The notes under the pieces: generated by a model | Told to the model about the DNA's origin: nothing | Database searches by the model: none | The model's input: only the letters and a program-made list of their open reading frames with translations | Assembly (NCBI GenBank): GCA_001804865.1 | Contig: MHBK01000073.1 | Location: 1-63,476 of the forward strand | DNA: 63,476 nucleotides | Reading direction: 5' to 3' | Source: Lentisphaerae bacterium GWF2_57_35 | Lineage (GTDB): Bacteria; Verrucomicrobiota; Kiritimatiellia; CAIQIC01; GWF2-57-35 | Position numbers and translations under genes: made by a program | In this document: piece by piece, positions 32,177-41,560 of the stretch | Layout: every line of letters begins with the position of its first letter | Numbering within the stretch: position 1 is the first letter of the stretch

Positions 32177-34849
32177 ATGCTTCATTTATTCACAAGAGCG
32201 CGCCATCGGCCGGCGCTATTAAACCGTGCAGGCTTTGCCTTCGTCATGGCGTGGGCTTGCTTTTTGTCGCTCTCGGGCTGGGCTGGCGGAATTGAAGGAC
32301 GTGTGGTGAATACCAACGGATCTCCTTTAAATAACCTTTGGGTACAGGCAGCATATATTTCTTCTAGTCCTTATATGATAGGCGCATATATGGATATAAC
32401 AGATTCCGCGGGTTCATTCGCTTTTTCCGGTCTGCCGGCGGGCAATTACAGGGTTAGGGTCAACGGAAGTGGATTTAACTACACCTCGGCCCAAACGAAC
32501 GTGACCGTGACAGCCGAGGGGATTGCATCGAACGTCCATTTCCAACTTCGCGTCGGCAGCATCGTGGAAGGCCTTGTTACGGGCACAAACGGCATTGCCC
32601 TGACCAACCTGCTGGTTATCGCCTATGAAAACAATGTCTCGGCCGGGAGTTCGTACAGCGACGACAACGGCTATTTTCAGATCAAGGGGCTCTCTTCCGG
32701 TTCCTACCGGATTCAAGCGCAGGTTAGCGGGCAAAACTACCTGAGCGAGTGGTACGACGATGTGCCCGATGTTCAGGAGGGCATCCCGGCCGAAGCCGCG
32801 GCGGTGGCCGTGGTCGAGGGTCTCGTCACAGGCGGCCTTCATTTCGCCCTTTCCCCGGGCGGAGAGATCGCGGGGAGCGTTCGGAACAAATCAGGCGCTG
32901 GTTTGAGCAACATTTGGGTGCAGGTGGTGAGCAGCAACGGCACGCAAATCGCCGGCGCCGAATCCAACGAGGAGGGCGCTTACCGCATCAGCGGATTGCG
33001 GGCGGGCGGCTTCTATCTTAAGACTCAGGTAAACAATCAGAATTACTTCGACCAGTGGTATGGGAATCTGCCGCTCAGCAGCAGCATACCGCCTCCGAAT
33101 GCGACGCGTGTTCAGGTGTTGGCCGGAAGCCTGGCCGAAGGCATCGATTTCGAGCTTCCTTCCGGATCGATCGTCCGGGGTACGGTCAGAAATCGCGAAG
33201 GAGGTTTGTTGGCCGGGGCTTCGATTGAGGCTCGGGAATTCCATAACCGTCATGCCGAGAGCGCTTCTTCGGACAGCAATGGATGCTACGAGATTGACGG
33301 ACTCCCCGGCGGTTCTTTCGTGGTCTCCGCCGCTCACAACGCTCAAAACTATCTGGAACAAGAGACCGCGTTGCACATCGAAGCAGAAGAATCGATCGGG
33401 TCCATCGACTTTGCCCTCGCGCAAGGTTGCGTGATTCAGGGATTCGTCACCCATTCGGCCGGAACGCCGATTCTCACGGCGCGAGTCCGTCATCAGGAGC
33501 AGCTCGGAGGCTTCGTTCTTGCTCCCATTTCGCTCCCTGGATTTGGCTCACCCAACGTAGACTCCAACGGGTTCTATCGCATTTCCGGTTTGAGCGCTGG
33601 AGAATACATCGTTTCCGCGGCGCCCTTTGACGACAGTTATAGCTTCCAATACACGAACATCGTCCTTTCATATGAAATGCCCACGGGCACGGTGAATTTC
33701 TGCCTTGTCACGGCGTCTGTTGCGCGGATTTGCGGAGTGGTAAAGAATATGGAAGGCCAGGGGATTGCCCAGGTGCAAATGGCCGCAATCAACTCGAACG
33801 GCTCTTGGGCGGCGTCGGCTCAGACCGAAACGGAAGGCGAATTCACGCTGGCGCTATCGGCGGGAGGAACCTATTTCGTTCGAACCTTCGTCAGCGACGA
33901 TTCTCCGCTGATGGATGCCTGGTATGGGGGCATCGCCGTAACGAACGGCTCAGGAAGTCCCATGCTGCCCCCATCTGCTGCCGTCACGGTCATGGAGGGA
34001 GAAGTGGTCTCCAACCTCGTAATTGAACTATCCAGCGGCTGCACCTTGTCTGGGCGCGTAACAGACAACGAGGGCATTCCGTTGGATGGGATCACGGTCA
34101 AGGCCGTCGACCACATCACAGGCTTTGCCGCGGCACAGATGAACACGACGACCAATGGAAGGTTTGCGCTCCAGGGTCTCTATCCCGCGGCATTCAAAAC
34201 ATACGCCGGAGGCAACGGTTATCTTGGGGAATGGTTTGACGGGATTCCCGGCGAGGGAAGCTTATCGAGCACGGGAGCCGCACCCATTGCGGTGTCCTTT
34301 GAAAATACGCCGACCAACATCGATTTCTTTTTATCGCAGGGCGCCACGCTTTGCGTGTGTGCGTCCAACCGTTATGAAGAACCGCTGGAGGGCGCTTTTA
34401 TGTGTGTTGCTCAGGCTTCGTCGTATCTCTACGTCTATTACGTTTGGGGCGACACCGATGAAAACGGGCGCTATGAAGCGCGAGGCCTAAGCCAACAGGA
34501 TATTCATGTGGTTCTATCCGCCGACGGCTACGAAAGTCAGCAGGCCGAGGCCTCGTTGACCCTCGGCGCCACCACCTCGGTTCACTTTGTTCTGTCGGAG
34601 ATACCTACCGAAGCAGCAGCCCCTGCACTCCGTCATAACGACCTGACCTTTACTTGGGCCGTGCCGCCGCTGGGCTTGTACCGAATCGAACGGTCCACCA
34701 ACTTGCTGGATTGGAGCCAAGCCCCGGAAGGGGGCGCCGCCGACCAGAAGAGCGAACGGTTGGGAAACCCGTCGCTTCGAATCGAGTACCGCCACTCGAA
34801 AAACCTGCTCGATGGCCAGGATTTTTACCGTCTGCGCAAGCTGCCGTGA
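32177..34849 (+). CDS. Secreted protein of carboxypeptidase-regulatory-like repeats with C-terminal module
   Basis: 890 residues with ribosome site GGGAGG and signal peptide (WACFLSLSGWAGG). About eight to nine tandem beta-sandwich repeats of roughly 85-95 residues, each of the carboxypeptidase-regulatory (CarboxypepD_reg) pattern: I.G.V...G.PL....V.A, then D..G.F...GL..G.Y.(V/I). Examples are IEGRVVNTNGSPLNNLWVQA and DDNGYFQIKGLSSGSYRIQA. Several repeats carry an inserted YL(S/D)(E/Q)WYD-type tail (YLSEWYDDVP, FDQWYGNLP, MDAWYGGIA, LGEWFDGIP). The last 75 residues (FTWAVPPLGLYRIERSTNLL to DFYRLRKLP) match the C-terminal module shared with five other proteins here. No catalytic domain is visible; a surface stalk or binding protein is likely. 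Confidence 0.8.
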   Translation: MLHLFTRARHRPALLNRAGFAFVMAWACFLSLSGWAGGIEGRVVNTNGSPLNNLWVQAAYISSSPYMIGAYMDITDSAGSFAFSGLPAGNYRVRVNGSGFNYTSAQTNVTVTAEGIASNVHFQLRVGSIVEGLVTGTNGIALTNLLVIAYENNVSAGSSYSDDNGYFQIKGLSSGSYRIQAQVSGQNYLSEWYDDVPDVQEGIPAEAAAVAVVEGLVTGGLHFALSPGGEIAGSVRNKSGAGLSNIWVQVVSSNGTQIAGAESNEEGAYRISGLRAGGFYLKTQVNNQNYFDQWYGNLPLSSSIPPPNATRVQVLAGSLAEGIDFELPSGSIVRGTVRNREGGLLAGASIEAREFHNRHAESASSDSNGCYEIDGLPGGSFVVSAAHNAQNYLEQETALHIEAEESIGSIDFALAQGCVIQGFVTHSAGTPILTARVRHQEQLGGFVLAPISLPGFGSPNVDSNGFYRISGLSAGEYIVSAAPFDDSYSFQYTNIVLSYEMPTGTVNFCLVTASVARICGVVKNMEGQGIAQVQMAAINSNGSWAASAQTETEGEFTLALSAGGTYFVRTFVSDDSPLMDAWYGGIAVTNGSGSPMLPPSAAVTVMEGEVVSNLVIELSSGCTLSGRVTDNEGIPLDGITVKAVDHITGFAAAQMNTTTNGRFALQGLYPAAFKTYAGGNGYLGEWFDGIPGEGSLSSTGAAPIAVSFENTPTNIDFFLSQGATLCVCASNRYEEPLEGAFMCVAQASSYLYVYYVWGDTDENGRYEARGLSQQDIHVVLSADGYESQQAEASLTLGATTSVHFVLSEIPTEAAAPALRHNDLTFTWAVPPLGLYRIERSTNLLDWSQAPEGGAADQKSERLGNPSLRIEYRHSKNLLDGQDFYRLRKLP

Positions 34850-34978
34850 TTTCTTGAATGGGCCGCGTTTTCACCATGCGGCCTCAGAAAGCCGAAGAGC
34901 CCGTCTTCGCCCGCCTGCGCATCGCTCTGCGAAGCGTTGCGGGCAGGGAGAAGCCGGACCACCCTGAAGGGAAACGTT

Positions 34979-35578
34979 ATGGTTCATGGGAAGCCATTCA
35001 TTGTCGTGGGCCTGGACCTCGCCGGCTCTCCGCGCCGGCCAACGGGCCTGTGCGTACTGCGTGGACTAAAGGCCCAGCCGCAGGTTGTCTTTACGGATGA
35101 AGAAATCCTCGGCTGGATACAGCAAACGAAGCCCGATTTGGTTCCCATCGATGCGCCGCTCAGTTTGCCCAAAGGGCGCAAGACGATCCAGGATCGGACC
35201 GGCGAGCATTTTCGCGACTGCGACTTGGCGTTGCGGCGGCGCGGCATCCGGTTCTTTCCCATTACGTTGGGACCGATGCGTCTTCTGACCGAACGAGGCC
35301 TAAATCTCAAAGAGCAAATCGAAGCCATGGGTTATCGCGTGGTCGAGTGTTATCCGGGGGCCGCCCAGGATATTTGGAAGCTTCCCCGGCAACATCACGA
35401 TCGGCCAGGGCTGCTGGCCGGATTGCAAAAGTACGGAGTTCGAGGCTTGGCCGAACCGCTGACCGGCGATGAATTGGATGCGGTAACGGCGGCTTTGGTT
35501 GGACGCTGGTTTTTGTTGGGCCGGGGGGAAATGCTGGGCGGAGAGCACGGCATTCTGGTCCCACGGGGTCGGCGTTAG
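34979..35578 (+). CDS. DUF429 family protein (predicted RNase H-fold nuclease)
   Basis: 199 residues from ATG 34979 (AAGGGAAAC upstream); an upstream in-frame ATG at 34937 has no ribosome site. DUF429 features: FIVVGLDLAGSPRRPTGLCV, LVPIDAPLSLP (acidic residue after a strand), FRDCDLALRRRGIRFFP, MGYRVVECYPGAAQDIW and the C-terminal GDELDAVTAALVGRWFL with aspartate. The acidic residues suggest a metal-dependent nuclease-like site, but no activity is established for the family to my knowledge. Cytoplasmic and monocistronic. It ends in a GGCCTTACGGCC-type hairpin at 35581-35603. Confidence 0.85.
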   Translation: MVHGKPFIVVGLDLAGSPRRPTGLCVLRGLKAQPQVVFTDEEILGWIQQTKPDLVPIDAPLSLPKGRKTIQDRTGEHFRDCDLALRRRGIRFFPITLGPMRLLTERGLNLKEQIEAMGYRVVECYPGAAQDIWKLPRQHHDRPGLLAGLQKYGVRGLAEPLTGDELDAVTAALVGRWFLLGRGEMLGGEHGILVPRGRR

Positions 35579-35579
35579 C

Positions 35580-35606
35580 GGCCACGGCCTTACGGCCGCG
35601 GCTACA
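35580..35606. repeat. GTAGCCGC-type palindromic repeat
   Basis: GGCCACGGCCTTACGGCCGCGGC forms a short hairpin just after the DUF429 stop. Related elements are at 30780-30802, 36181-36206 and 43206-43233. It may double as a terminator. Confidence 0.5.
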
Positions 35607-35693
35607 AGAGAGGCGCCGGCCTTCCGATCCCGCTTGAGCCGTTTTTTGCATTTCCATTTTTTCGCCGTATATTGCCCAAAAATGGAGATGCCT

Positions 35694-36173
35694 ATGAATC
35701 TCTCCCTGGAAGGGAATAAAGCTCCCGACTTTTTTCTGGCGGGCTCCGACGGCAAGATGCACTCCCTAAAGGACTATCGGGGTAAAACGCTGGTCATGTA
35801 TTTTTATCCGAAAAACAATACGCCGGGCTGTACAAAAGAGGCCTGCGCGTTTCGGGCTGTTCATGGCGCGTTGGAAGCCAGGAATACCGTCGTTCTCGGT
35901 ATTAGCCGAAACAGCCTGGCATCTCATCAGCGCTTTATCAGCGAAAACAAATTGCCCTTTGTTTTATTGTCCGATCCTCAGAACAAAGCCATAAAAGCGT
36001 ACAGCGCCTGGGGAGAAAAAAAGATGTTTGGTCTGCCAATTGTCGGCCCCATCCGCTCCACCGTGGTGGTGGGACCCGATGGAACGGTCCGCAAGCATTG
36101 GGAACGGGTCGAAAAACCCGAGGATCATCCTCAGGAAGTTTTGAAATATCTCGAACAGGCGGTCGCTTCGTAA
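35694..36173 (+). CDS. bcp: Thioredoxin-dependent peroxiredoxin (BCP/PrxQ type)
   Basis: 159 residues from ATG 35694, the last of three clustered in-frame ATGs and the one with GGAG at proper spacing. Motifs: APDFFLAGSDGKMHSLKDYR, MYFYPKNNTPGCTKEACAFR with the peroxidatic cysteine in PGCT and a resolving cysteine five residues later (PrxQ pattern), and VLGISRNSLASHQRFISEN. The SDPQ-like LLSDPQNKAIKAYSAWGEKK and GLPIVGPIRSTVVVGPDGTV complete the fold. It reduces hydrogen and organic peroxides. Part of the oxygen-defence cluster spread to 45282. Confidence 0.95.
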   Translation: MNLSLEGNKAPDFFLAGSDGKMHSLKDYRGKTLVMYFYPKNNTPGCTKEACAFRAVHGALEARNTVVLGISRNSLASHQRFISENKLPFVLLSDPQNKAIKAYSAWGEKKMFGLPIVGPIRSTVVVGPDGTVRKHWERVEKPEDHPQEVLKYLEQAVAS

Positions 36174-36180
36174 TGAGAGA

Positions 36181-36206
36181 GCCACCGGCTTACGCCGGCG
36201 GCTACT
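36181..36206. repeat. GTAGCCGCCGGCGTAAG-type palindrome between convergent genes
   Basis: GCCACCGGCTTACGCCGGCGGC pairs on itself and lies between the peroxiredoxin stop (36173) and the convergent beta-helix stop (36217). Same family as 30780, 35580 and 43206. Confidence 0.55.
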
Positions 36207-36216
36207 AAAGCAACCC

Positions 36217-39099
36217 TCAGGGACTCCGGCGCACCAGCACCCGATGAAAGATCTGCGCGGCGCTCGATTGGTTGGTGTAGGTCATCCGCGTTCCCGTTCC
36301 GATCAGATTGGTGTTTCCGACGACGCCCGCCCAAAGGCCGGTTACAACGGGCGCATATTCGATTCGATAGGTCCGTCCGGTTGCACTGGCCCACTCCACT
36401 ACATATCCCTGCGCCGCGGCGGACGCTTGCTTCCAGGCGAAATAGTCCAGGCTGTTTTTAGGATCGGTGCCGGCGACGATTTCTCCGCCGTCGGTTTGCG
36501 CGTCGTCGTCGGTATCGGCGCTTCGCGGATCGGTGCCGTACTGATAAGCCTCCTGCGCGTCGAACAGCCCGTCGCCATCCTGGTCGACCAGGGTATTGGC
36601 CAATTCGTAGCAGCCTCGGTCAGGCCGAACCTCGCCGCCGTGGTTGCCGTCCAGCGGACGGGAAATCCCGTCGAGGTCCGAAGTAATTTCTACGTCGGTC
36701 TGCGCCGTATCGACGCAGGGCGAGTTAGTGACCAGATGAAAATCGGCGTCCCACGGAGCGGCGAACAAGGGATCGCTGACGACATTGGATACGCCCCCGG
36801 GATCAGGGGAGATGCAGGTGTAATCGCACGACTGCACGCTCGCGGCGTTGTCGTTATAATTGCTGTATACGATGCAATTCAGCATCCGGGAAAAGTACGT
36901 TCCCGCGCCGCCGGCCGCCTCGTTGCGCATCACGGTGCAGTTTCGCAAGTAGCTGGAGTTCGCGCCGCCGCCGCGGCCTTGGCTGCCATAGACGGTATTA
37001 TAGCTAATCAGGCAGTTCAAAGCTTCGCCATACGTCATCCCGGCGCCGCCGCCGGAATACGACCCCAAGGACAGCGTATTGTAGCGAATGACGCAATGGC
37101 GGTTGGAACCGCCCTCGGTCCCGCCGCCGGTCGAATGGGCTACGTTGTTTTCGATGCGGGAATTAACGACGTAGGCATAACTCGCGCCGCCGCCGGAACG
37201 GTTGGCGTTGTTAATCTCGCCCAGCACTCCGTTCCAGAATTCGCCGCCATAGATTCCGCCGCCATCGAAGCCCGCGGAATTATCGGTCACCACGCAGTTG
37301 GTATAAACTCCGTAGCCGAAAATGCCGCCGCCGTACAGCGCCCCGTTATCGCTGACGATGCAATCGGCCATACGAGCGCCCTCTTCGGCCAGCAAACCGC
37401 CTCCAACGATCTCCAGCCACGCATCGTCCACCACATTGCGGCTTCTGCCCTCCAACAACGTGAAGCCCTCCAGAAGCGCCCCGCGACAAAGATAAACCGG
37501 CCGGATCGCATTCATGGTGGCGGAGGCATTGCCCTGAATGAATGTGTTCGACGCGCCGTTCACGCCTCGAAGTGTAATGGGGTTGGTGATCGCCACCCGG
37601 TTGGAGCTGAAGAGACTGACCGCACCGGTGCTGTACACGCCGTTGGACACCAGCACCGTTCCACCCTTGGCGCAGACATCCACCGCCGCTTGAAGGTTGG
37701 TCGCGGCCGTCGTCCAGGTTTTGAAGCCGCTGCTGTGACTGCCGCCGGGGGCGACATAATTGGTGCAGCCCGTCACGACCGAAACCCTCACGGTCTTGCT
37801 GATATCGCCGCTCAGATTGCCGGCCATGAAGACCACCGCATACGTTCCGGTATGGGCATAGATATGCGCCAGCCGACTGCAGCCGGCCCACGATTGGGCG
37901 TCCCCGGTCGTGAGCGTCGTCGAATTAATCCGTCCGCTGGTGTCGGCCTGAAAAATAATCGGATATCCCAACACGGCCTCGCCGCAATCCGCACTCAGTT
38001 CAAACTGCACCGGACCGGTATTTACATTGGCAAAAAATTCGTCGCAGCCGATGTCCACGATTCCACTCCGCAGGCGTGTTTTCCCGTCCAAATCCACAGC
38101 TCCTGTCATCCACGCCTGATTGGTGCCCACGTTTTGGCAGGGCGATAAGATCGTCAGGCGCGGGTTGCGAAGGCCGGCCACCTGGGGATCATTCGTGAAG
38201 TTGCCCTCGCCCGGCTGCAACGGCGTCGTGCAGGTATACCCGCAAGCCCCCAGCTCCGACACGTTGTCGTCCAGGTTGAAAGCCCGGTTGAAATAAATAA
38301 TGCAGTTCGTCACCTTCCCGGCATATACGCCGCCGCCATCCCGGGCGTAATTGTCCAGCACCGTGCAACTCTCCATCGTCCACGGAACCCAGACGCCGCC
38401 GCCGGTTTGCCCGGCACGATTGCCCAGCACGGCGCAATTGCGCAGAAGGCCGGCATTGTAGACCCCGGCCCCATCCGACGTGGCGATGTTGCGTTCGATG
38501 AGGCAGTTCTGCACAAGCCCCGTGTAGGTTCCCAGGTAACCGCCGCCGATGACCGCTTTGTTGGCGCGAAGCGTCGAAAACTGGACGTTCCCATGATAAA
38601 CGCCGCCGCCGGAATTGGCCTGGCAATTCACGACCAGGCAGGTGCGGATCGTGCCCGACTCTTCACAGAACGCCCCGCCGCCATAAAGCGCTGCATATCC
38701 ATTTGTCAGGGTGAACCCGTTCAGCGAGGCATTGCTCCCCACATACGCACAGCGGATCGCGTTGCCGCCGTCGGGGCCGGCCCCGACCAGGGCGGTTACC
38801 GAGGGACCATTGACGCTTTGCACGGTCACTTCGTTCGTAACGGCCACCCGGTTGGTGATGTCGTTCACCAGAACGGCTCCCGCACTGTACACGCCATTAG
38901 TGACCAGGATCAAATCGCCGCTGGCGGAAACATGGATGGCCGGCTGGATCTGCGTCGCAGCCATCGACCAGTTGGTATAGGGCGCAAGATTCCCGCCGGA
39001 AAGGGACACGTAACGGTTTACAGCCCATGAGGAGAAAGGAAACCCCACAGATACGGTCAGGGACAAGACACAAATTGCCGAACTTAATCTGCTGTTCAT
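36217..39099 (-). CDS. Large secreted beta-helix protein with TDP linker and C-terminal module
   Basis: 960 residues. ATG 39099 has AAGGGAGAT upstream; the frame stays open much further upstream but only through a repeat and antisense of other genes. Signal peptide AICVLSLTVSVGFPFSSWAV. Two beta-helix domains (about residues 25-330 and 420-800) made of polymorphic-outer-membrane-protein-like turns GGG(V/I/A)(Y/F)...(N/S)C.(I/V)..N, for example SGGGVYHGNVQFSTL and DGGGVYAGKVTNCIIYFN. They are separated by a PKD-like sandwich (about 345-420). Each helix opens with WTTAATNLQAAVDVCAKGGT-like caps, as in chlamydial Pmp-like or probable pectate-lyase folds. Near residue 835 is DQDGDGLFDAQEAYQYGTDP, a second acidic DTDDDAQTDGGE, then TDPKNSLDYF and the C-terminal module ending IFHRVLVRRSP. 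Probably surface exposed. Confidence 0.82.
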   Translation of the reverse strand: MNSRLSSAICVLSLTVSVGFPFSSWAVNRYVSLSGGNLAPYTNWSMAATQIQPAIHVSASGDLILVTNGVYSAGAVLVNDITNRVAVTNEVTVQSVNGPSVTALVGAGPDGGNAIRCAYVGSNASLNGFTLTNGYAALYGGGAFCEESGTIRTCLVVNCQANSGGGVYHGNVQFSTLRANKAVIGGGYLGTYTGLVQNCLIERNIATSDGAGVYNAGLLRNCAVLGNRAGQTGGGVWVPWTMESCTVLDNYARDGGGVYAGKVTNCIIYFNRAFNLDDNVSELGACGYTCTTPLQPGEGNFTNDPQVAGLRNPRLTILSPCQNVGTNQAWMTGAVDLDGKTRLRSGIVDIGCDEFFANVNTGPVQFELSADCGEAVLGYPIIFQADTSGRINSTTLTTGDAQSWAGCSRLAHIYAHTGTYAVVFMAGNLSGDISKTVRVSVVTGCTNYVAPGGSHSSGFKTWTTAATNLQAAVDVCAKGGTVLVSNGVYSTGAVSLFSSNRVAITNPITLRGVNGASNTFIQGNASATMNAIRPVYLCRGALLEGFTLLEGRSRNVVDDAWLEIVGGGLLAEEGARMADCIVSDNGALYGGGIFGYGVYTNCVVTDNSAGFDGGGIYGGEFWNGVLGEINNANRSGGGASYAYVVNSRIENNVAHSTGGGTEGGSNRHCVIRYNTLSLGSYSGGGAGMTYGEALNCLISYNTVYGSQGRGGGANSSYLRNCTVMRNEAAGGAGTYFSRMLNCIVYSNYNDNAASVQSCDYTCISPDPGGVSNVVSDPLFAAPWDADFHLVTNSPCVDTAQTDVEITSDLDGISRPLDGNHGGEVRPDRGCYELANTLVDQDGDGLFDAQEAYQYGTDPRSADTDDDAQTDGGEIVAGTDPKNSLDYFAWKQASAAAQGYVVEWASATGRTYRIEYAPVVTGLWAGVVGNTNLIGTGTRMTYTNQSSAAQIFHRVLVRRSP

Positions 39100-39146
39100 A
39101 ATCTCCCTTGTGAATGAGGGGAAGTTAGCAATTCCACGCCGTTTTG

Positions 39147-39274
39147 TACATCGGTTCTGATTCCTACTCATAATCGTAATCTTAATCATAATCATAATCT
39201 TTCCTTCTTTATCCAGAAGGAGATTAAGATTACGATTAAGATTATGAGGCAGATAGGAGAAGATCTGCGTTGAC
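39147..39274 (-). repeat. Dispersed AT-rich palindromic repeat, copy B
   Basis: Reverse-oriented relative to copy A at 9678. The loop TCCTTCTTTATCCAGAAGGA and both flanks (GATTCCTAC..., ...GATCTGCGTTGAC) match copy A. It occupies nearly the whole gap upstream of the beta-helix gene. Confidence 0.8.
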
Positions 39275-39368
39275 CCCAGGCCTTTTTCAACGGGAGGGAC
39301 GGCGGCCTCGCCGTCCAAGGCCGGCAACAAGCGGCCAAAAACAGAACGGCAGGCAGCCCCTCTCTCGT

Positions 39369-39710
39369 CTATTGCCCGTTGGCTTCCAAGGCATCGACCA
39401 CCGCGGGCATGTACGTGTAGGCCGGACCGCCCTGCATCACGACCGCCACCGAGGCGGCTTCCATGATTTCTTCCTTGGTCGCCCCGGCGTTCAGGCATTT
39501 CTTCACGTGCAGGTTGATGCACGGCTCGCAACAAGAACCCACGCCCATGGCCAGCGCGATCAGCTCCTTGTATTTGAGCGGAAGAGCGCCCTCTTTCATG
39601 ACCGAAGTGAATAAAGATCCAAAGCCTTTCATCATATCCGGGGCCAGGGTCTGCACTTTGCCCATATCCTTTTTGACCTTTTCGTAATAAGCCTTTACCT
39701 TCTCCGACAT
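39369..39710 (-). CDS. Carboxymuconolactone decarboxylase/AhpD-like protein
   Basis: 113 residues from ATG 39710 with GGAG upstream; a longer frame to 39785 lacks a ribosome site. The AhpD-like core: LPLKYKELIALAMGVGSCCE then PCINLHVKKCLNAGATKEEI, giving the CxxC motif (CEPC) with the histidine three residues on (CINLH), as in AhpD peroxidase partners. A KEEIMEAASVAVVMQGGPAY segment follows. Usual role: thiol-based peroxidase partner or small carboxylase-like enzyme; the CxxC with His favours the redox role. It is divergent from aroK. Confidence 0.88.
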   Translation of the reverse strand: MSEKVKAYYEKVKKDMGKVQTLAPDMMKGFGSLFTSVMKEGALPLKYKELIALAMGVGSCCEPCINLHVKKCLNAGATKEEIMEAASVAVVMQGGPAYTYMPAVVDALEANGQ

Positions 39711-39786
39711 GTTGCGCTCCTTTTTTAAGTTCGGGTAAGATACCGATCTTGAAGGCGATTGCAAACTCTGACAGGAGACGGACAAA

Positions 39787-40308
39787 GTGATTCAAGGCGT
39801 TGTTCCCGGAAAAAACATCGTATTGATCGGCATGCCCGGCGTGGGAAAAAGCACGGTCGGCGTTTTGCTGGCCAAACTCACCTCTCGGGAATTTATCGAC
39901 ACCGATGTCGTCATTCAGGCCCGCGAACAACGCCGGCTTCAAGACATCCTCGACAAGGAGGGCAAAGCCGCTTTTTGCCGAATCGAGGAAAAGCATATCC
40001 TGGCCCTGGACTGCCGAAGCCATGTCGTGGCCACCGGAGGCAGCGTCGTCTATAGCGACCCGGCCATGCAATATCTGAAGCGCGGCGGCGTGACGGTTTA
40101 CATGACGCTGCCCCTGCCCCTGCTGGAACAAAGACTGACCAATCTGGATATTCGAGGCGTGGTTCGCGAAGCGCACCAAAGCCTGGCCGTCCTCTTCGAG
40201 GAGAGGGAACCCTTGTATCGCCAATATGCCGACGTGACCGTAGACTGCACCGGCCTGAATCACGAACAGACGACCCTTGCGATCGTCGAGGCGTTGAACA
40301 CGCCGTGA
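39787..40308 (+). CDS. aroK: Shikimate kinase
   Basis: 173 residues with GTG start at 39787 and GGAGAC upstream. P-loop IGMPGVGKSTVG, the shikimate-binding FIDTDVVIQAREQRRLQDIL, the Walker B-like VVATGGSVVYSDPAM (GGS/GGG shikimate loop) and a lid arginine region PLYRQYADVTVDC. Slightly diverged: the LID segment (DIRGVVREAHQSLAVLFEER) carries R-G-V for R-P-L, seen in other AroK variants. It phosphorylates shikimate in the aromatic amino acid pathway. No other aro gene is adjacent. The flavodiiron gene follows at 40367. Confidence 0.9.
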   Translation: MIQGVVPGKNIVLIGMPGVGKSTVGVLLAKLTSREFIDTDVVIQAREQRRLQDILDKEGKAAFCRIEEKHILALDCRSHVVATGGSVVYSDPAMQYLKRGGVTVYMTLPLPLLEQRLTNLDIRGVVREAHQSLAVLFEEREPLYRQYADVTVDCTGLNHEQTTLAIVEALNTP

Positions 40309-40366
40309 ACGGCAAACTTTCTTCGTCGTTTGCGTTTTGTTATTGTTTTGAATCCAGGAGATAAAA

Positions 40367-41548
40367 ATGAAATTACGGAAAATTGCAGACGACGTTTGGT
40401 TGGGCGGGGCGGTGGATTGGGAGCGGCGGTTGTTCGATGCCTTGATTCCATTGCCGGAAGGCACCAGCTATAACGCTTACCTGGTCCAGGGCACGGAAAA
40501 GACCGTTTTGATCGACGCGGTGGACCTCGCCAAAATCGATATTTTGATGGAACAACTCGAATCGGCGCCCAAGCTGGATTACATCGTCTCCCAGCATTCC
40601 GAGCAGGATCATTCCGGTTCCATCCCCGCCCTGTTGGAGAAGTATCCGGAAGCCAAGGTGCTGGCCAGTCCGCAGGGACGGACGTATCTGATCGATCTGC
40701 TGAACCTGCCGCCGGAAAAAGTCACGGCGATCAAGGACGGCGAGACCTTGTCGTTGGGCGGAAAGACCCTGAGATTTTTGACGACGCCCTGGGTGCATTG
40801 GCCCGATACGATGTGCACGTTCCTCGAAGAGGATCGCATTTTGTTCACCTGCGATTTCTTCGGGTCGCACCTGGCCGCCTCGGAGACGTACGCGACCGAC
40901 GAGCGACGCGTGTACACCGCCGCCAAGTTGTACTACGCGCAGATCATGATGCCCTACGCCAAGCAGGCCGCCAAAAACATCGAGAAAGTCGCACCGCTGC
41001 AGCCGGCGATCGTCGCCCCCAGTCACGGCCCGCTATTCGACCAGCCCGCGTTCATCGTCGATGCCTGGAAAGAATGGACCTCCGCTCCGCCCAAGAACCA
41101 GGCCGTCATCGCGTATGTTTCGATGCACGAAAGCACGCGCAAAATGGCAGAGCGTTTGACAACGGCCTTGGTTGCGCGCGGCGTGCGGACGGAAGTGTTC
41201 GACCTGACCGTGACGGATCTGGGCCGCCTGGCCATGGCCCTGCTGGATTCGGCCACCCTGATTCTCGGATCGCCGGCGGTACTCAATGGCCCGCATCCCA
41301 TCGCTGCACAAGCAGCGCTGCTGGCCAACGCGCTTAAACCGAAGGTGCGTTTCGCCTCGGCGTTCGGCTCCTATGGCTGGGGCGTCAAGGCCCTGGAGGG
41401 TATTCCCGCCCTGCTGCCGGATCTGGGCGCAGAATTCATCCCACCCGTTTTTTGCAAGGGCCTGCCCAAAGAACCGGATTTCCAAGCCTTGGAAAAGCTG
41501 GCCGAGACCATTACAGAAAGGCATAAAAACGCTACTCTTGGAGTGTAA
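40367..41548 (+). CDS. fprA: A-type flavodiiron protein (FprA)
   Basis: 393 residues, ribosome site AGGAGA. N-terminal metallo-beta-lactamase-like diiron domain: HSEQDHSGS (ligands His, Glu, Asp, His), CDFFGSHLAASE with the bridging aspartate, and a later SHGP histidine. C-terminal flavodoxin domain (about 250-393) binds FMN: VIAYVSMHESTRKMAERLTT and LILGSPAVLNGPHPIAAQAA with SAFGSYGWG near the end. The enzyme reduces O2 to water or NO to N2O with electrons from rubredoxin. A rubredoxin-like domain protein is encoded at 43930 and could be the donor. Typical of anaerobes. Confidence 0.95.
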   Translation: MKLRKIADDVWLGGAVDWERRLFDALIPLPEGTSYNAYLVQGTEKTVLIDAVDLAKIDILMEQLESAPKLDYIVSQHSEQDHSGSIPALLEKYPEAKVLASPQGRTYLIDLLNLPPEKVTAIKDGETLSLGGKTLRFLTTPWVHWPDTMCTFLEEDRILFTCDFFGSHLAASETYATDERRVYTAAKLYYAQIMMPYAKQAAKNIEKVAPLQPAIVAPSHGPLFDQPAFIVDAWKEWTSAPPKNQAVIAYVSMHESTRKMAERLTTALVARGVRTEVFDLTVTDLGRLAMALLDSATLILGSPAVLNGPHPIAAQAALLANALKPKVRFASAFGSYGWGVKALEGIPALLPDLGAEFIPPVFCKGLPKEPDFQALEKLAETITERHKNATLGV

Positions 41549-41560
41549 GGAGTAACGTTC

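Noticed and set aside
36244..38148. 634-codon open frame opposite the beta-helix gene
   Set aside because: Shadow frame, with no signal peptide or domain, while the minus strand shows beta-helix repeats and the shared C-terminal module.
39100..40464. Upstream extension of the beta-helix frame to 40464
   Set aside because: It reads through the AT-rich palindrome and antisense of the AhpD-like and aroK genes. ATG 39099 has a proper ribosome site and signal peptide.
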